64,000 nucleotides of DNA from Cladochytrium replicatum (lineage: Eukaryota; Chytridiomycota; Chytridiomycetes; Cladochytriales; Cladochytriaceae). The position numbers were made by a program, and so were the translations under genes. Of the stretch, positions 47,415 to 59,051 are shown piece by piece. Positions within the stretch are counted from its first letter, which is position 1; every line of letters starts with the position of its first letter. The stretch spans positions 403,969 to 467,968 of the forward strand of contig JAHLKD010000029.1 in the NCBI GenBank assembly GCA_025526935.1. Direction: 5' to 3'. The notes under the pieces were generated by a model, which did no database searches, was not told the origin of the DNA, and saw only the letters and a program-made list of their open reading frames with translations.

Positions 47415-48375
47415 ATGCTGTTTCTCGTCTCGATTCTCCTGATCTTGGCTTCCTTTCTCCCATTCTCTTCGGCTCAGTCCACTCCAATTTGGATAAACGG
47501 AGTCGTTGACGGTTTCACTTACACCGGCTGCTATGTGGACAACCCTGGTTACCGTGCCTTGGAAACCATCGCATCCTTCCCCCAGATGACTCCAACCCTG
47601 TGCCGCCAGGCTTGCTCCAGTCTCGGCTACTCCTTTGCTGGTCTAGAAGCTGGAAGCAATTGCTGGTGTGTTTCTCCTTTGACCATCTCAAGGAGTGCAG
47701 CTTATCTCCAAATTTAGGTGCGGCAGATCTCTACGCCTGATCGCAAAACGGAACGACTCAGAATGCTCTTCCCCGTGCTCAGGAAACAGGGGTGAAAAAT
47801 GCGGCGGAACTAACCGCATCTCCCTATTTGGCAAACAAGGCATCCGGCCTCCAACTCTCAAGAAACGCTTTTCCCTTCTGGGCTGTTTCGACTTTGACAC
47901 CATTCCATCAGGGGAAGTCACCCTCTTGAGCACCATGACCATCGATGTCTGTGCTGCTCGGTGCTCGGAATCGCCTGGAAACGCAGCCGGAATCGCCAAC
48001 GGTAACACATGCTGGTATTTTCAAACTCACCACCTTTTTTCACATTCATAAGTCTAACTTTGCTTACATAGGTGCGGAACACTTCCTGATGGCATAGCTG
48101 AGAAGAACGTCCCAACAGTGCAATGCAACAAGCCCTGCGGAGGTGATCGCCGACAGATCTGTGGCGGATCCGCATCCCCAAACATGCTCTTGCTGTTTAG
48201 AGCTCCAGTTCAGTCCCCAAGACCCTCTCCGCCCGCGGTTTCCCCGCCCCAAAGGCCCTCTCCCAGGGTCATGCCTCCGGCTTCTCCGCGCCCGGCCCTC
48301 GCTTCCATTGCTTCCGTGCCTGCGTCTCCGGCTCTCCCCACTGGTGTTCCCATCGCACGACGAAAGCGCAACTGA
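47415..48375 (+). CDS. Secreted protein with two WSC domains
   Basis: Three exons join in phase: 47415..47665, 47718..48014, 48072..48375, 283 residues. The first ~21 residues (MLFLVSILLILASFLPFSSA) are a signal peptide. WSC domain 1 runs from FTYTGCYVDNPGYRALE through CRQACSSLGYSFAGLEAGSN and CWCG to CSSPCSGNRGEKCGGTNRIS. WSC domain 2 runs from LLGCFDFDTIPSGEVTLLS through NTCWCGTLPDGI to CNKPCGGDRRQICGGSASPN. Both have the expected eight-cysteine pattern. A Pro/Ser/Ala-rich C-terminus follows, with no membrane segment or GPI signal, so it is probably released or held in the wall. WSC domains are associated with carbohydrate binding. Each domain is interrupted by an intron at the same point, inside the Cys-Trp-Cys motif and in the same phase. 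Confidence 0.9.
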
Positions 48376-48919
48376 GTTCCTAGGGAATCGTGATCCAGGG
48401 GACGTATATCATTTTTGGACCTGTCTTCAAGTTGAATCCCAGCCCTTTAGTTTCCTCCGTCATCGCAGTGGCTATACAAATAGCAGTGTTTTATTTCTGT
48501 GATATCTTGTTACCATGTAGTATTGTTGTTTAATAAGTGTACACTCATCCCGACCCGTCCATGTCATGCGGAACAAGTGAGGAGCACTACAAATTTTGAA
48601 AAAACGTAAAATCAGGCAACTTACACAAGCGGGACACCGAAAGAAGGTATGATACGCGCGCTGATGATATCCGTCGTTGTTCTCCCTCGGGAATTGATCT
48701 CTCGTCACGCAAGCAGAACCCTAAGATCCATTCGATTAAGCTTGTACGTATCCTTTTCGTTCTTTCTCTTTCACAATTACCGCAGAAACAGCTTTCACTA
48801 TCGCGGCCTCCTATCTAATCCCATAAATCACAGGGCAGATTTTCAAGCAAATTTTGTTATCAACTTAACAGACTCTAAAAGATCTCATCATGCCCAACCC
48901 AAACAATAAAATTGAATCA
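48376..48919. other. Downstream of WSC gene, no gene seen
   Basis: Short frames only. This contains the probable 3' untranslated region. Confidence 0.4.
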
Positions 48920-49830
48920 TCCTCATTGCCCTTGCCAAGTTCGCTGGTGTGCCAAAGCAAGCGTTCATTTCAGCCGCACTTCAGAATTCGTTCACCTCAT
49001 CATGTCAATGGACGAAGCGAGCGAGCGTGGTATCGTCCCGGCACGTATCTTGTTAACCCAAGCTAAAAGAAGCCAATGCCCCACCCGTTTCGTCACGTTG
49101 ACAAACGTGCGCAATGTTTACAAGTATCGCCCACGACCAAAACAATTGTGGTTAAAAACATTCTCTATTGAAATGCATTACCGGACCAATTCTCGACGAA
49201 ATAATGCTATCGACTTCCACTCGAGGATGGGGCACGATGAGCTCTAATATTGCTCGAGCGCTTATTTTTGTTTTCCAGCCATTCTCTCTGTGGAGAAGCC
49301 ATTGCCTTGATGAAACTTGCTGGTGGACATCAATCGAAGAAAATTGGAAAGGAACAACGAAACTATATGTGTGTTTTAATAGCGACCACATCCCAACCAC
49401 GAGCTCGATTATTCCCAAACAAACTCATCGACGCCATCCTCATTTCACTTGCCGAGTGGGCAGGTGCACAAAAGCAAGCCTTCATTGCGACCGTGCTGTG
49501 TAGGCGCAGGCATGTTCAGTCCAAGATCGGTCACCTCATCACCTCATCATCTCGATGGACGAGGCGAACGAGCACGGAATCATTGCGGCCGGCACTCCAG
49601 CTATATCTCGAAGGTGGACTCATAAATCAACCGTACTCGATGCGTTCCTCGTCAGCCCGATTACGAGTCCCCGAAAACATCCGGGAAGAGAATGTGATAT
49701 CCACTCTAGAGCGTGAATTGACGGATGGCGAACTTATACAGGAAGAAGAGGAGCGGACTGAGGTCCATCATCCCAATGTACCGGGACCGGACCACTGCAA
49801 CAAAGTGCATCTGTTCTTGAATGATGGCTA
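48920..49830 (+). repeat. Diverged direct duplication within a decayed ORF
   Basis: About 130-165 bases starting near 48924 recur near 49436. Reading ILIALAKFAGVPKQAFISAA and ILISLAEWAGAQKQAFIATV, both are followed by MDEASERGI and MDEANEHGI respectively. Frames between them are broken. A 193-codon frame covers the second copy but matches no family I know. It may be the N-terminal part of the ankyrin-like gene just downstream. Confidence 0.55.
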
Positions 49831-49839
49831 ACAAGTGGT

Positions 49840-50310
49840 GTTGATTGGGACTATAAGACATGCTTATTGCGAGCAGAATGGGTCGTTTGGACGTACTCGA
49901 ATGGTGGAAGAGGAGCGGTAATCGTACTTTTACATGGACTTCGCGATTACGAATGGTCACTTGCACGTCCTGGATTGGTTTATATCATCAGAGGGTATTC
50001 GGACGAAGTGCAGTGCTCTATTGATGACATTTGAGCATGTTTGGGCGGTTCGATGGCTTGAAATGGTGGAAGCGGAGCGGACTAAGAATCACTTTCCACA
50101 GTGATGCGATAGATTTTGCAATCGCATATCGAGGTTCTGAGTTTTGGAAATCTAGCAGCGTTGAGCTAAGCTGGGCTGTGCGTGCGATGGACATCCTGAT
50201 GAACATGGGTGGAAGAACCGCTGGCAGCTTTCACATTGTACGAGGTGGGAGCTAACTGATGTTCTGGCATGGGGGAGGTCCGGTGGGCTTGAGATAACGT
50301 GGAGATAACA
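49840..50310 (+). pseudogene. Decayed ankyrin-like repeat gene ('DVLEWWKRSG' type)
   Basis: Plus-strand frames show GRLDVLEWWKRSG, NGHLHVLDWFISSEG and GRFDGLKWWKRSGLRITF in different frames with stops between. This is the same Trp-Trp ankyrin-like repeat as the minus-strand relic at 12.0-12.6 kb. No intact copy is present in the window. Confidence 0.6.
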
Positions 50311-50889
50311 CTATGGGCTCAGTTCAATCAACAAGAACAGTTGCCCAGCTGATGTTTCAAGGTGGTGGTTGGAAAGTGGACTTCTCCGATGAGGAGAGGT
50401 GGACAAGTGCAAGCTGACACTTAGCTGCTCCTCAATGCATATGCACATCGTCAGTGCAAAAGAGTATAAAATTTCACAATCTGGAAACACAAAAACGTCC
50501 AGATTTTGAGTTGACCAAGAAGAAAGGCTTCCACGACGTTTGAAAGTACCACACACGATTTGGTCAATCATACTTCGACCACACCATGGTTAAAAGCATC
50601 TCCACTCAGGCTTCTTGATTTCCATGCAGATATCAATGCCTTCGGCAGGCTGGAGGGAATTCATGGAAGGGACGATAGGAAGCGATCTGGGAAAAATGGA
50701 TCGTACAACGAAGAGGTTTGAGTAGAACGAAATTATGGGACATTGAAATGGCACCGCAAAACAAGGACTTAGTTCACATTCTAGCGTTTGATGTGCGAGG
50801 CGGAATAAAGAACACAAACATTTAGGTCCTGTTCTAATATGTTTGTGTGAAGAAGACCTGTTCCAAATACCAATGTTTCAAGTGGCATC
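50311..50889. other. Intergenic, no gene seen
   Basis: 3' flank of the 5-oxoprolinase gene. Short frames only. Confidence 0.4.
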
Positions 50890-53800
50890 CTATCTGTCCA
50901 ACTTCCCCCAACCTACGGCAAGTACTTCAGGAATGCAATCTACCAAAGCCGGTTGAAACAAACCTCCTCCACCGGGAGTTTCGATCCGAACGCGATCTCC
51001 TGGGTTCACAACTGCAGCATTCTTGCCTCCAAACGAGAGCACTCGTTCCCCTCCAGGAATCTTTCGAATGAGGTAGTTCCTTCCTGGCTCGGCATCTACC
51101 CCACCCTCCATTCCGTAAGGGCGGAAAACACGCCGCTCGGAGAGAATAGATACATCAATTCGCTCAAGAAACTCCATCTATATATAAAAATGTGTGAGAA
51201 TGATTTTCAAAATGCTCTCAAAATCATACTTCTCGCACTACTCCGTCACCGCCTCGATGCAAGCCGTTACCGCCTGATCCTGTTTTTAAGTTTGTCAGAA
51301 GGCAGGCTTAACATAATCTACAGGGTTGGCAGACTTACCCTTTCTGAGACCAAACTCGCGCAAAATAACTGGATAACGGCGTTCCAAAATTTCCGGATCC
51401 GTGATTCGTGTGTTTGTCATATGTGTGTGCACTCCACCTAGCAGTTAAACCATCAGTAAACCGTCAATCCTTGTCATTCAAATGCACTTACTCTTTCCTT
51501 CCCACTCTGGCCCAGCTCCGCTGCCGCCGGCTTTCCAACATATATAAGAGATATAACCGATAAGAAAGAAGTGGCCCTTACCAATGGTCTCGTAATATCC
51601 GAATCCGTTCTGTCCGTTCGAATCTGGCGTCTTCCCAAACGTGAAATTGTTGGTGCACCCCTGACTTGCTGCTGCCGCTCTGAACGCTTTGAAAATAACA
51701 TCGCACAACCTCTGCGAAGTCAGTACATTGCCGCCGACCACAGCAGCAGTATCTGATGGGTCCAACAACGAACTTGGCGGGATAACCACGGTGACCGGAG
51801 CCAGGGCTCCTTGGTTCAAAGGCATCTCCAGGTTCACAAGGCAACGAAGGCAGTAGATGATTGCGGAATACGTTACAGATCGGGGAGCGTTGGTGTTGGC
51901 ATACACCTGCGCTCCTGTTCCAGAGAAATCAAAACGCGCAGACCCAGTGGATGGGTCTATCGTGATAGTGAGATTGATCGGCGAACCATCATCCATGTAG
52001 TCGATGGATGTCAAGACCGGGCCGTACTTCGCATGCACTTTGCGAAGGAGGTCACGAACGGCAATCTCGGCATTCTAACCGGAGTGATTGACGGTAAGTA
52101 TCTCAAGGATTCCTTGTTTGGTTATCGGTTACCTCACGAATGTGCAGCATATATGCTTGGACAACTTCGAGTCCATATTCCTCGATAAGGGACTTGACCA
52201 GAAGAATCCCTTTGTGGTTCGCCGCGACTTGGGCTAAACGAGCAGCCGTCAGAACATTCTCATCCAAACTATACGATTTTGCGAACCTTTAAGATCGGAA
52301 ATATTATCACGAAGGCACCGCGTTCCGGTACATCCAGGATACTGTGCTGGCTCATCGAGCAAGATTTTCGTGATGCCATCTGTCTGGAAGTTGCCGTGGG
52401 ACACGAGCTTGAACGACTTCATTGCTGCACCTTCCTGGTAAAGTTCCCTAGAGTTTGGCGGCATGCTTCCAGGTTGGATTCCGCTTTTTACGAAAAATTG
52501 AGATGATGATGCGCAATTCAGAACGTAGAGGACCTACCCAATGTCGGCATGATGCCCTCGGCTCGCAACGAAGAAAACGATCTGTCCATCGTTAAACACA
52601 GGTGTAATAACTGTAATCTGTAGAATAAATTTTGGGTCATTAAATAGTATAATCGTGCAAGAAGTGGCCACTCACATCGGGAAGGTGCGAGCCACCAGCG
52701 GCAGGGTGATTCGTAACCAGAACATCCCCATCTTTAAGTGGCTCTACTCCTGGTGTGTTTTTGTAGTAGTTCATCTGCCACCTCACGGCTTCCTGCATAG
52801 AGCCGAGGTGCACAGGAATGTGTGGAGCGTTCGCAACCTAATTCAATGTAAGACATTTAATTTTCAGTCTTCATAATTTGTGATTCGTACCAATCCTCCG
52901 TCAGGCCCGAACAATGCACAAGAAAAGTCGAGACGCTCTTTGATGTTTGTGGAAATAGCAGTCTTCTGCAAGGTCCTCCCCATTTGCTCTGTCGTGGACG
53001 ATCATTTCAGAACATTGAAAGTGCCAAGTTTAAACATTAATCTTACCTGCAATCGACATGAAACGGTGACCAAAGATCGAAAGCTGAATCGGATCCAACG
53101 CCGTCGTCACGCGGTTCCGACCACGATGGCCATCTCCAACTTCAATGATCGCATGCTCGCTGGTGATCGTTGCCCGACACCCAGGTTCAACCACAATCGT
53201 GGCCGTCTTGTCGATAATCAAACAAGGGCCTGCTAATCTGGTACCACGCGAACATTTATCGAGAATGTACACCGGCACTTTCGGAACTCTCCCAGTCTCC
53301 TCAAAGTACACCGAAGCATGGCTATCAGGCTCGACCACAAGAGATTCCGTTGCGCGGCTGGCTTCATCAAGCTCGGTCACCCAGTCCTTCATCCCATTTC
53401 GCTCAGCAGCGATGGAAGTTGAGCTCTTTCCGACTCCGCGAACTCGAATATCGTCAACAACGACATCGCGATCTTGGAGTGTGAACCCAAACTCTTGCTG
53501 GTACTGTGCAACAAAGGGCTTGATAAAGTCCCAGGACTGGTCGGCGGGCTCGGCGATCATGATGGCAGTGTCAGTGCCTTGGTAGCGAAGGTTTAAGTAG
53601 ATTCTTGTGCGAATGTGGGATTCAGGGAAGCCTTGGGATTGGAGTTTTGAGGAAACTTGGGCAGAAAGGGCAGCTCCTCGACTTTTGAGATGAGCCAGAT
53701 TCGCTTGCTCAAGTATTACCGCACTGCGTGCACGTTAGCGTAATCGTAATTTCAACTCGGCTTTCTGACAAACCTGGGCTCTTGGAGCTCTTGTACAACA

Positions 53801-56032
53801 TCAGCAAGTGACAACCCGAACGCAGACAATATCGACGAGTACTTATGGATCTGAACGAAAGGTTACTGGAAAAGCCAATGTCAACAGATCCAAGCAAATT
53901 GGTATACCAGAATCGTCTTGATACCAAGAGATCGCGCAATAGCACAAGCGTGCTGACCACCCTATTGATCAACAAGCAGTAAACAAACAGCCCCATCAAA
54001 TCAAAAAAAATCCCTACCGCTCCACCAAATGAGGCAAGAATGTGGTTCGACGTATCGTACCCCTTCGCCTGCGTAAGAGCGCGGATAGGTCTGCACATTG
54101 CCTCGTTTGCAACTTTCACGAACCCATACGCGACCTCATCAAGACTCCTCCTCTCACCGCCACCAGGCATCTGAGACGCGAGTTCTTTGAACGCTGTCTG
54201 GGTAGCTTCAACGTCCAGAGGTTCTTTCTCTGTTTTACCAAAGATTTTCGGGAAGTAGTCAGGAATGAGGCGACCAAGCAGCAGGTTTGCATCGGTAATA
54301 GCGAGCGGACCACCTTTACGGTAGCATGCAGGGCCGGGGTTGGCTCCAGCACTCTCCGGTCTGTATCATATTAAGATTAGCGATGGAAAATTTACCTACG
54401 CTGACTTTGAGCATACCCGACAACAAATATTCCATTACGGTAGAACAAACGTGAACCTCCACCTGCTGCAACGGTGTTGATGTCCAGCTGCGGAGCTTGA
54501 ATAGTGATACCCGCCTTGGAAGTACGTTAGATTCATTTGTAAACCATAGCGATAAGTCTCTCACCGTTGTGGTTTCGAATACGTGTTCGTATGCACCAGC
54601 ATACCGCGACACGTCCGTACTCGTTCCGCCCATATCAAACCCGATAATGGGCACCTTCTCTATTTCTGACCAGCTCGTCAGCGCGTACCCAACCACACCA
54701 CCGGCGGGCCCTGACAAAATCGCACGGAACCCAGAAAATGCGTCAACAGGTGCGAGTCCTCCGTCGGACTGCATAAACTCCACGAGTGATCTCCCAGTCT
54801 TGGGATCGCCACGGATCCCCGAATCAAATCCAGAGTAGAAGGATTCAATATACTTCTGGATGCGTGGAGTGAGGTACGCATCTGCGACAGCCGAGTTGCC
54901 TCGAGGTACGATCTTGATCATCGGCATGATGTTCGAGGAGGTTGTGACGTGGGTGAATCCAACCTTCTCTGCGACTTCTCCAATGAGTCGTTCGTGTTCT
55001 ATGGTTAACATAAGTTAATTCTTCTATTCCTTTGGTGGCTTTTTCGACATACCAGGGTAGGTGAATGAATGCATCAGGCAGATCGCTACGCTGCGAATGC
55101 CCTTCGCGTAGCTTTCTTTGAGTTGTTTTTCAACCACTTGCAGATCTTTTTTGATCCACGAATGCATCAGTGGAGGATTAAATCCATTAATTAGGCTCTT
55201 ACCTGGAGCTTTGAGTACACGTACCCACTCATCTGTGATTCCCTTCACGTACGACGGATCGCCTTTCGGAATAAATACGTTCATTCCATCTGGAGTTGAA
55301 GTGTATCCGACCAACGTCAACCTTATGAAAACATAAATCCAGACATTTTTCACTTATACGTTCCTTGCACCAACCTTTCATCAACTTCCTGAACATCGGA
55401 ATAGAGGACATCAGGGCGGTGGATTGCCAAATCAAAAATCTTCGGACGGGATTGATTTCCAATGTGAAGCAGATCCTACGACCGACAACAAAATCCTGTT
55501 ACACATGTCTCGCACCCATGTCTGATGTTTGCTCACCTTAAATCCCTTCGTGATAAACAAAGCAGTTGATTCACCCTTCCTCTCAAGAAGCTACCGAAAT
55601 TGACTGACGGTTAAATCCATTCCAACTGAATGCACAATGATAATCTTACCGCATTGGTTGCAACCGTCGTTCCCATCCGGACGATCTCTAATAATAGAAG
55701 GGGTCTCAGGATTTCCAGTCGATGTCCATTCCAGACATAAAGCTCACCGATAGTGGATGTATCCACCGGTTGGTCTCGTGCGTGGGGCTTCCCAGTTGCC
55801 AATTCAACTACAATCAAAGTATGAGCATTAAAGAAATTCAAATTCGTTACTCACGAATGCGCCGGATCCCTTCGCGAGGAGCGTCGGGGTAATTTTGAGG
55901 ATCCTCGCTCAGCAACTTCACCACATGGGTCTTGACTTGTGCATTGGGGTTAGATGCATTCTTTGAGAAACCGATGCAGTCCGTGAATGTTCCTCCTCGA
56001 TCGATGCAGATAACGACCTTCGTCGATGCCAT
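50890..56032 (-). CDS. 5-oxoprolinase (ATP-hydrolysing)
   Basis: Opens 5-oxoproline to glutamate with ATP in the glutathione (gamma-glutamyl) cycle. The gene starts at [18 protein letters not shown] (56030-56032) and ends after [12 protein letters not shown] at 50890. It is cut by many short introns; exon 1 is 55855..56032 and exon 2 joins it in phase. HyuA-type ATPase part: [74 protein letters not shown]. HyuB-type part: [73 protein letters not shown]. The order is complete, and the span allows about 1290 residues, the family's usual size. No frameshift was noticed, though not every exon border was checked. It is head to head with VPS29. Confidence 0.92.
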
Positions 56033-56283
56033 TTTGATTTTGGGTGGGTAAGCTGGTGATGGTGTGATGTACACTGCGCGAATTCGGCATGTTTCAATAC
56101 CCGAGAGAGTGGATGTGATTTTCATCACTAAACAAGAGTACCACGGGACGAAACCTTTTTCCTCATGATACATTCGTAACTTTCCTATTACATTCTGTAA
56201 GTGTTTATTGTTTTTCCAAAATATCATTCAAACCACTCGCTTCAGTGGCTTAGTGTTCTCCCAAACCAACATTTACAATAGCA
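56033..56283. promoter_or_regulatory. Divergent promoter region, 5-oxoprolinase / VPS29
   Basis: These 251 bases separate divergent starts and must serve both genes. No clear TATA box was seen. Confidence 0.5.
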
Positions 56284-57102
56284 ATGCTCGTCCTCGTAAT
56301 CGGCGACTTCCACATCCCACACCGAGCCCTCGAACTCCCTCCCAAATTCAAAAAGCTGCTCGTACCCGGCAAGATCCAACAGATCTTATGTACAGGCAAC
56401 CTCTGCAACCGCGAGATTCTCGGCTACCTCCGCACAGTCGCCTCGGACGTTAACCTCGTCAAGGGTGACATGGACGAATCCCTCCCGGCCGGAACCCCTT
56501 CCATGCGTGTGGTCCAGCACGGCCCACTCAAGATCGGCGTGCTCCACGGCCACCAGGTCGTGCCCCAGGGCGACGTACAGGCTCTATCGATCCTCGCTAG
56601 GCAGATGGACGTCGACGTGCTGGTGTCGGGAAATACGCACAGGTTCGAGGCGTTCGAGTACGAAGGGAGGTTCTTTGTGAACCCCGGGAGTGCAACGGGG
56701 GCTTTCTCGCCTGCCATGCCTGTGCTTCCACCACTTTCCGCTGTCCAGTCGAAAGCAGCCCCAGAAACGTCGGCAGAAACAAAAGCGGCGAAGACTGAAG
56801 CGAAGAAGGAGGTTGCACCGAGTGAAGATGGAACGGTACCCGAGGAGGAGGATGAGGAAACAGAAGCTGTGGATGAGAACGAAGAACCTAAAGAAGCGGA
56901 GGCGGCAGATCCATCAGAGAATGAAGAGGAGGCAAGGGCCGCAGCTGTTGCAGAGGCGGTGGCTCGAGCAAACGGCGCAGTCGAGACTTCTCCTTCGTTT
57001 GTGCTAATGGACATCCAGGGTGCAACAATCGTCATGTATGTTTACCAATTGGTTGGCGGGGAGGTGAAAGTTGAGAAGCTCGACTACACGAAGCGGTTTT
57101 GA
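56284..57102 (+). CDS. VPS29: Retromer subunit Vps29 with a large acidic insertion
   Basis: Metallophosphoesterase-fold subunit of the retromer, which recycles cargo from endosomes. A single exon of 272 residues (human 182). Fold motifs are in order: [66 protein letters not shown]. The usual SGHTH reads SGNTH here, so one metal ligand is changed. Between the GSATGAFSP turn and the last two strands ([20 protein letters not shown]) about 85 residues are inserted, rich in Glu, Ala and Lys ([20 protein letters not shown]). The C-terminus ends [11 protein letters not shown], as in other Vps29 proteins. This makes it one of the longer Vps29 forms. Confidence 0.95.
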   Translation: MLVLVIGDFHIPHRALELPPKFKKLLVPGKIQQILCTGNLCNREILGYLRTVASDVNLVKGDMDESLPAGTPSMRVVQHGPLKIGVLHGHQVVPQGDVQALSILARQMDVDVLVSGNTHRFEAFEYEGRFFVNPGSATGAFSPAMPVLPPLSAVQSKAAPETSAETKAAKTEAKKEVAPSEDGTVPEEEDEETEAVDENEEPKEAEAADPSENEEEARAAAVAEAVARANGAVETSPSFVLMDIQGATIVMYVYQLVGGEVKVEKLDYTKRF

Positions 57103-57292
57103 TCAAAGCGTTTCGGCGATCTCAACGATGCTGGCTTTCGTACGTGACCTTATGTCATCGACTCACAGCTTGTTCATCTCTGGATTTTTGTGCATATTAA
57201 TTAGATGCTCGTTCAACCTGTTTCCACATATTTCAAAATGCGTTGTATTTTTACAGAGAACCTTATCAAGGGACTCAACGCCATAAGCGCGC

Positions 57293-58546
57293 TTAATCTC
57301 GCTCAACAATTCTCTGCAAGTACACATCGATCTCCTCCTCGCTCAGGACGCGGAATTTGTGGTTCTCTCCAACAAATCCAATTTCGATGTCCGTCTTCTT
57401 GAAGTCTGCCGACAGCACCCCAGAGAGCGTGGTAATAGCGAGCTATCACCCGAGATTTTGTTCAGAATCACCGTAATGTAAGTTGCTATTGACTCTTACC
57501 TCGATCGTGTCATCGTCGCTCAAATCCGCACCCTTCTTGAGTGACTTCTCCAATGCATTTGCTGCCTCTTGATGCTTGGGGCCAGCAGAAGTGGCCTTGT
57601 ATCCAACATAGTATCTAAAAAATGTAGATACCAATATGAACTCACTTCTCAAAGCTACTGATATTTTTAACTTACCCAGCTGGGTCGCACTTGAAAAGCT
57701 GGGGACCCCTCTCATCGTCAACCCCAATCAAAATCATGGCTTGCGGATATTAATAATCAGAATGGCTAGCATAATTGTTCCATCACGACTCACAGACGCC
57801 CAGTGGTCGCATCGCAGCCTGCTGAGTGTACACCTGGTTGATGTTGGCTACGCGCCGAGCCAGCTGGTCAACGGGGATCTCGTAGCCAAACTTGTATCGC
57901 CACTCTGCAGCCTCCATACGCGCCCGAGAAACCTGCGCACGTGCGTCAGCTTCATCACGGGAAGTGTCAGCGGGCCCTTTAGAAAGCTTTCCAAATCAAT
58001 TGACCCACCAATCATGCCGGTCATCACGCATCCAATATTCGGAGTAAGCTGGAACAGGTGGGTGACAGTGTTAGGGTCGAGAAGCTTGTCCTGAATGCAT
58101 TGATAAAAGGTTTAATCCATCTCAAGGGTTTGATGTGCGTAATAATCACCGGAACTTTCTTCTGTGTCGCAATAACCGCGCATGACTTTCCGCGAATGCC
58201 TACCGAGGTGATCCCAGCATTCGTGATGGCCTTGAATGCATATTCTGCAATGACGTCGTCAGCAGGTTGTCCTGGCGTCCATCGCGCGGCTCAGAGTGGA
58301 CTTTAAATCCCATTCCCTGCGTTACTAGAAACTCACCAACTTGATACAACCGACCCTCTGGTGAGAAGATGGTAATGTGCCGGTCGTAGCCAGCTGAGAA
58401 AGATGATTTTCAACAACATTGATCGAAGAGTTCGTCCAAGCCGCAAGATTGTTGTCGGAATGATTATAGGATGTAATAATGACCATTTAGCGAACGTTGT
58501 GGCTGCTTTTGGGCGAGATTTCAGTACCTCCAGCAGATCGGCTCAT
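57293..58546 (-). CDS. SCL1: 20S proteasome subunit alpha-1 (PSMA6/Scl1 type)
   Basis: Structural alpha-ring subunit of the proteasome core. Eight exons join in phase: complement(57293..57442, 57500..57614, 57676..57739, 57794..57976, 58009..58090, 58150..58244, 58337..58393, 58528..58546), 254 residues. It starts [20 protein letters not shown] and continues RLYQVEYAFKAI, the alpha-subunit N-terminal signature. [66 protein letters not shown] and [17 protein letters not shown] follow, the last being typical of the alpha-1 type. It ends LQRIVERD. The gene is convergent with VPS29, with 190 bases between the stops. Confidence 0.95.
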
Positions 58547-58965
58547 GGCTGACGACGGTGATCAAAAATGGAGGATTCCGTCAATGTCAGATGTGGACTG
58601 TTTCAGAGAAGATACACGATGGTGTCGTTAGTGTTGGTGCGCTGAATTAAGGTGTCCGCAGTCTGCGGTTGAACAATCAATTGCTGCTTGCGTGGGTTGA
58701 CCGACGTGTGTGTTGACCCACAGCAAAGCCTCTCGTATAGCGGATTGAATGGGCAAGCGTGGTAGATACATGTTATACCTACAGTGTGCCGATTGTAAAT
58801 CAAACAAGCCCAGGTGAGATCGTTGTTGTGTGTGAATGATGGCCCATTCCATGATTCTCTGATACTGGAGTCGCACATAGCTGTGCAATTCCTCAAATCT
58901 GTATGCTAGGTTATCCCAACAGATACACCAACGTTATTGCTTTGTATCCTTTTTCGTTAGAACAA
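58547..58965. other. Upstream of proteasome alpha-1, no gene seen
   Basis: Promoter region of the proteasome gene. Overlapping short frames on the minus strand lack coding character. Confidence 0.4.
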
Positions 58966-59051
58966 GGATTAATTATATACTCCCACTTTAGGTTTATTAA
59001 CTTAAGATGGATTAATTATATACTCCCACTTTAGGTTTATTAACTTAAGAT
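58966..59051 (+). repeat. Exact two-copy tandem repeat, 43-base unit
   Basis: Unit starts ggattaattatatactccca and ends ttattaacttaagat. Copies at 58966-59008 and 59009-59051 are identical, so the duplication is recent or homogenised. Confidence 0.95.

Noticed and set aside
56424-57035. 203-codon Ser/Ala-rich ORF antisense to VPS29
   Set aside because: Shadow of the Glu/Ala-rich insertion and biased codon use of VPS29; no start context or family.
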